This document shows, piece after piece, positions 63,071 through 64,000 of a DNA stretch of 64,000 nt (within the stretch, counting starts at the first letter, position 1; the number at the start of each line of letters is the position of its first letter). The position numbers and the translations under genes are program-made. Under the pieces are notes generated by a model. That model worked only from the letters and a program-made list of their open reading frames with translations, searched no databases and was not told where the DNA came from. The stretch spans positions 186,001 to 250,000 of the forward strand of contig NZ_CP109785.1 in NCBI RefSeq assembly GCF_025913575.1. Reading direction: 5' to 3'. The stretch comes from Halocatena marina. GTDB lineage: Archaea > Halobacteriota > Halobacteria > Halobacteriales > Haloarculaceae.

Positions 63071-63733
63071 ATGAGTACACGTGCATCCCCATCGGAACAG
63101 TCTGGGATTTCCCCGCCCGCCTCCGCTGAAGAAATCACACCACCAACACTTGAACGAGATGACGTCTTCCATCTGCTACAGAACCAGCGGCGGCGGTCGG
63201 TACTCCGGTATCTTTTCGAAAATCCAGCGATCGACTCCGTCGAAATGCGAGTCGTCACAGAACAAGTTGCAGCATGGGAGAATAACACGACAGTCACGAA
63301 GCTAACATCGAACGCACGGCAGCGAGTCTACATCGCACTGTATCAGTCTCATCTCCCCAAACTCGACGATGCTGGCGTCATTGCGTACGATCAAAACCGT
63401 GGGACGATCGAGCCTTGTTCGCTACTGGACGAACTCGAACCGTATCTTTTCACAGATACGACGCCCGACAGTGGTGCTTCTGAGACAGTCGAAGAGTCAG
63501 CAGACGAAACAACACAACAGGAGACCGAATCAGAGATGACGTCCGAAACAGAGAGCGAAGCTGGCTGGTCCGTTTCGTGGAACGACTACTATCTCGGTTT
63601 ATCGGTACTCAGTCTTCTCTTGGTCGTTGCAGTAACACTACTTTTCCCGACTCTGAGTGCAGGCCCGTGGCCGTTGCTCAGCGCTATTATCGGGAGTGTC
63701 TTCGGTCTGAGCGCGCTAATTCAGCGGTCCTAA
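63071..63733 (+). CDS. DUF7344-like winged-helix protein with membrane anchor
   Basis: 220 residues from the ATG at 63071; the TTG at 63050 is not needed. The core DDVFHLLQNQRRRSVLRYL and RQRVYIALYQSHLPKLDDAGVIAYD is the same domain as at 32601. An acidic Ser/Thr/Glu linker (about 135-170) leads to two C-terminal membrane segments (YLGLSVLSLLLVVAVTLLFP and a last one). A DNA-binding domain tethered to the membrane is implied. It is divergent from the MoxR operon. Confidence 0.82.
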   Translation: MSTRASPSEQSGISPPASAEEITPPTLERDDVFHLLQNQRRRSVLRYLFENPAIDSVEMRVVTEQVAAWENNTTVTKLTSNARQRVYIALYQSHLPKLDDAGVIAYDQNRGTIEPCSLLDELEPYLFTDTTPDSGASETVEESADETTQQETESEMTSETESEAGWSVSWNDYYLGLSVLSLLLVVAVTLLFPTLSAGPWPLLSAIIGSVFGLSALIQRS

Positions 63734-63777
63734 AGGAATAGTGTGTAATACGTTCGGGGGAGCGTCGTTCTGCTCCG

Positions 63778-64000
63778 CTACTCCAACCCGAGCGGTTTCG
63801 ACATCTTCTCATCGACATGCATATTCATCATCACGTCCGCATCCGCGGTTACCACGTTTGCGTTCGTGCTTGATTGTGTAGTCGTCGATTCCGTAGGTGT
63901 GTTCGTTGTGTCTGTGCTACTTGCCGTTTCGTTCACCGAGTCGCTCGCTGTCTGAGTGCTACTTGTCTGCGTTTCCGCCGGTTCCGTCGAATTAGAAGTA
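63778..64000 (-). CDS. C-terminal end of a Ser/Thr-rich protein, cut by the window edge
   Basis: 74 residues are visible. A long Ser/Thr/Glu linker (TQTSSTQTASDS, TASSTDTTNTPTES) is followed by VVTADADVMMNMHVDEK and ends in KPLGLE. The composition resembles linkers of secreted or cell-surface haloarchaeal proteins, but the family cannot be read from this part. Overlapping frames do not compete. It converges on the gene at 63071. Confidence 0.6.
   Translation of the reverse strand, partial: TSNSTEPAETQTSSTQTASDSVNETASSTDTTNTPTESTTTQSSTNANVVTADADVMMNMHVDEKMSKPLGLE

Overview
The window is a stretch of a haloarchaeal (class Halobacteria) chromosome. The evidence is the strongly acidic proteins, two full-length transcription factor B genes, the archaeal-type initiation factor aIF1/SUI1, archaeal diadenylate cyclase DacZ, ferredoxin-dependent 2-oxoacid oxidoreductase, many tiny zinc-ribbon proteins and haloarchaea-restricted families. 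Many genes are preceded by a TATA-like box 26-30 nt before the start codon, as expected for leaderless transcripts. Base composition looks close to half G+C, low for the class; I cannot name the genus. I found no rRNA, tRNA, CRISPR array, insertion sequence or replication origin.

Layout. 1-3482: end of trpD, then trpF-trpE-trpG (first steps of tryptophan synthesis), with what looks like an extra promoter before trpF. 3507-7514: zinc-ribbon mini-protein, HIT hydrolase, cation efflux transporter, a TFB and small proteins. 7511-9237: an A+T-rich pair, an XRE-type regulator and a B3/4 (tRNA-editing-like) protein, tail to tail, with two dyads before the regulator. 9363-13883: tRNA methylthiotransferase, zinc-ribbon mini-protein, TrkH/TrkA potassium uptake. 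14240-24746: disulfide-type flavin oxidoreductase, dacZ plus a short MscS-like channel, purA, a winged-helix/zinc protein, an acyltransferase, purD, a DUF255/YyaL protein and a thioredoxin. 25125-30370: DedA protein, a large RND/MmpL-type exporter carrying about 410 residues of heptad repeat, and a TrmB-type regulator. 30658-32500: ABC exporter. 32601-36729: a DUF7344-like regulator, a beta-helix protein, a Tat-exported beta-propeller protein and a YdjM-like membrane protein. 36861-44014: a seven-gene type IV pilus operon on the minus strand (pilB, pilC and five pilin-like proteins). 44436-45440: second TFB. 45524-48150: korB/korA. 48641-51249: flavin reductase, zinc-ribbon protein, FilR1-type regulator and a doubtful reading frame. 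51615-58369: aconitase, RimI-like acetyltransferase, glutamate dehydrogenase, the DUF5810/DUF5809/NUDIX group, rhodanese and aIF1. 58465-62751: MoxR-DUF58-transglutaminase operon. 63071-64000: a second DUF7344-like protein and the end of a Ser/Thr-rich protein cut by the window edge.

How the genes fit together. Central metabolism is represented by korAB and aconitase (oxidative citric acid cycle), glutamate dehydrogenase, tryptophan synthesis and two purine steps. Osmotic and ionic homeostasis is represented by TrkAH, the cation efflux protein and the dacZ-mscS pair. The cell surface is represented by the pilus operon, the coiled-coil exporter, the beta-propeller protein and the MoxR/transglutaminase operon. 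The parts I consider least explained are the coiled-coil RND exporter with its candidate operator, the XRE-B3/4 pair, the five-pilin operon and the beta-helix/beta-propeller segment.
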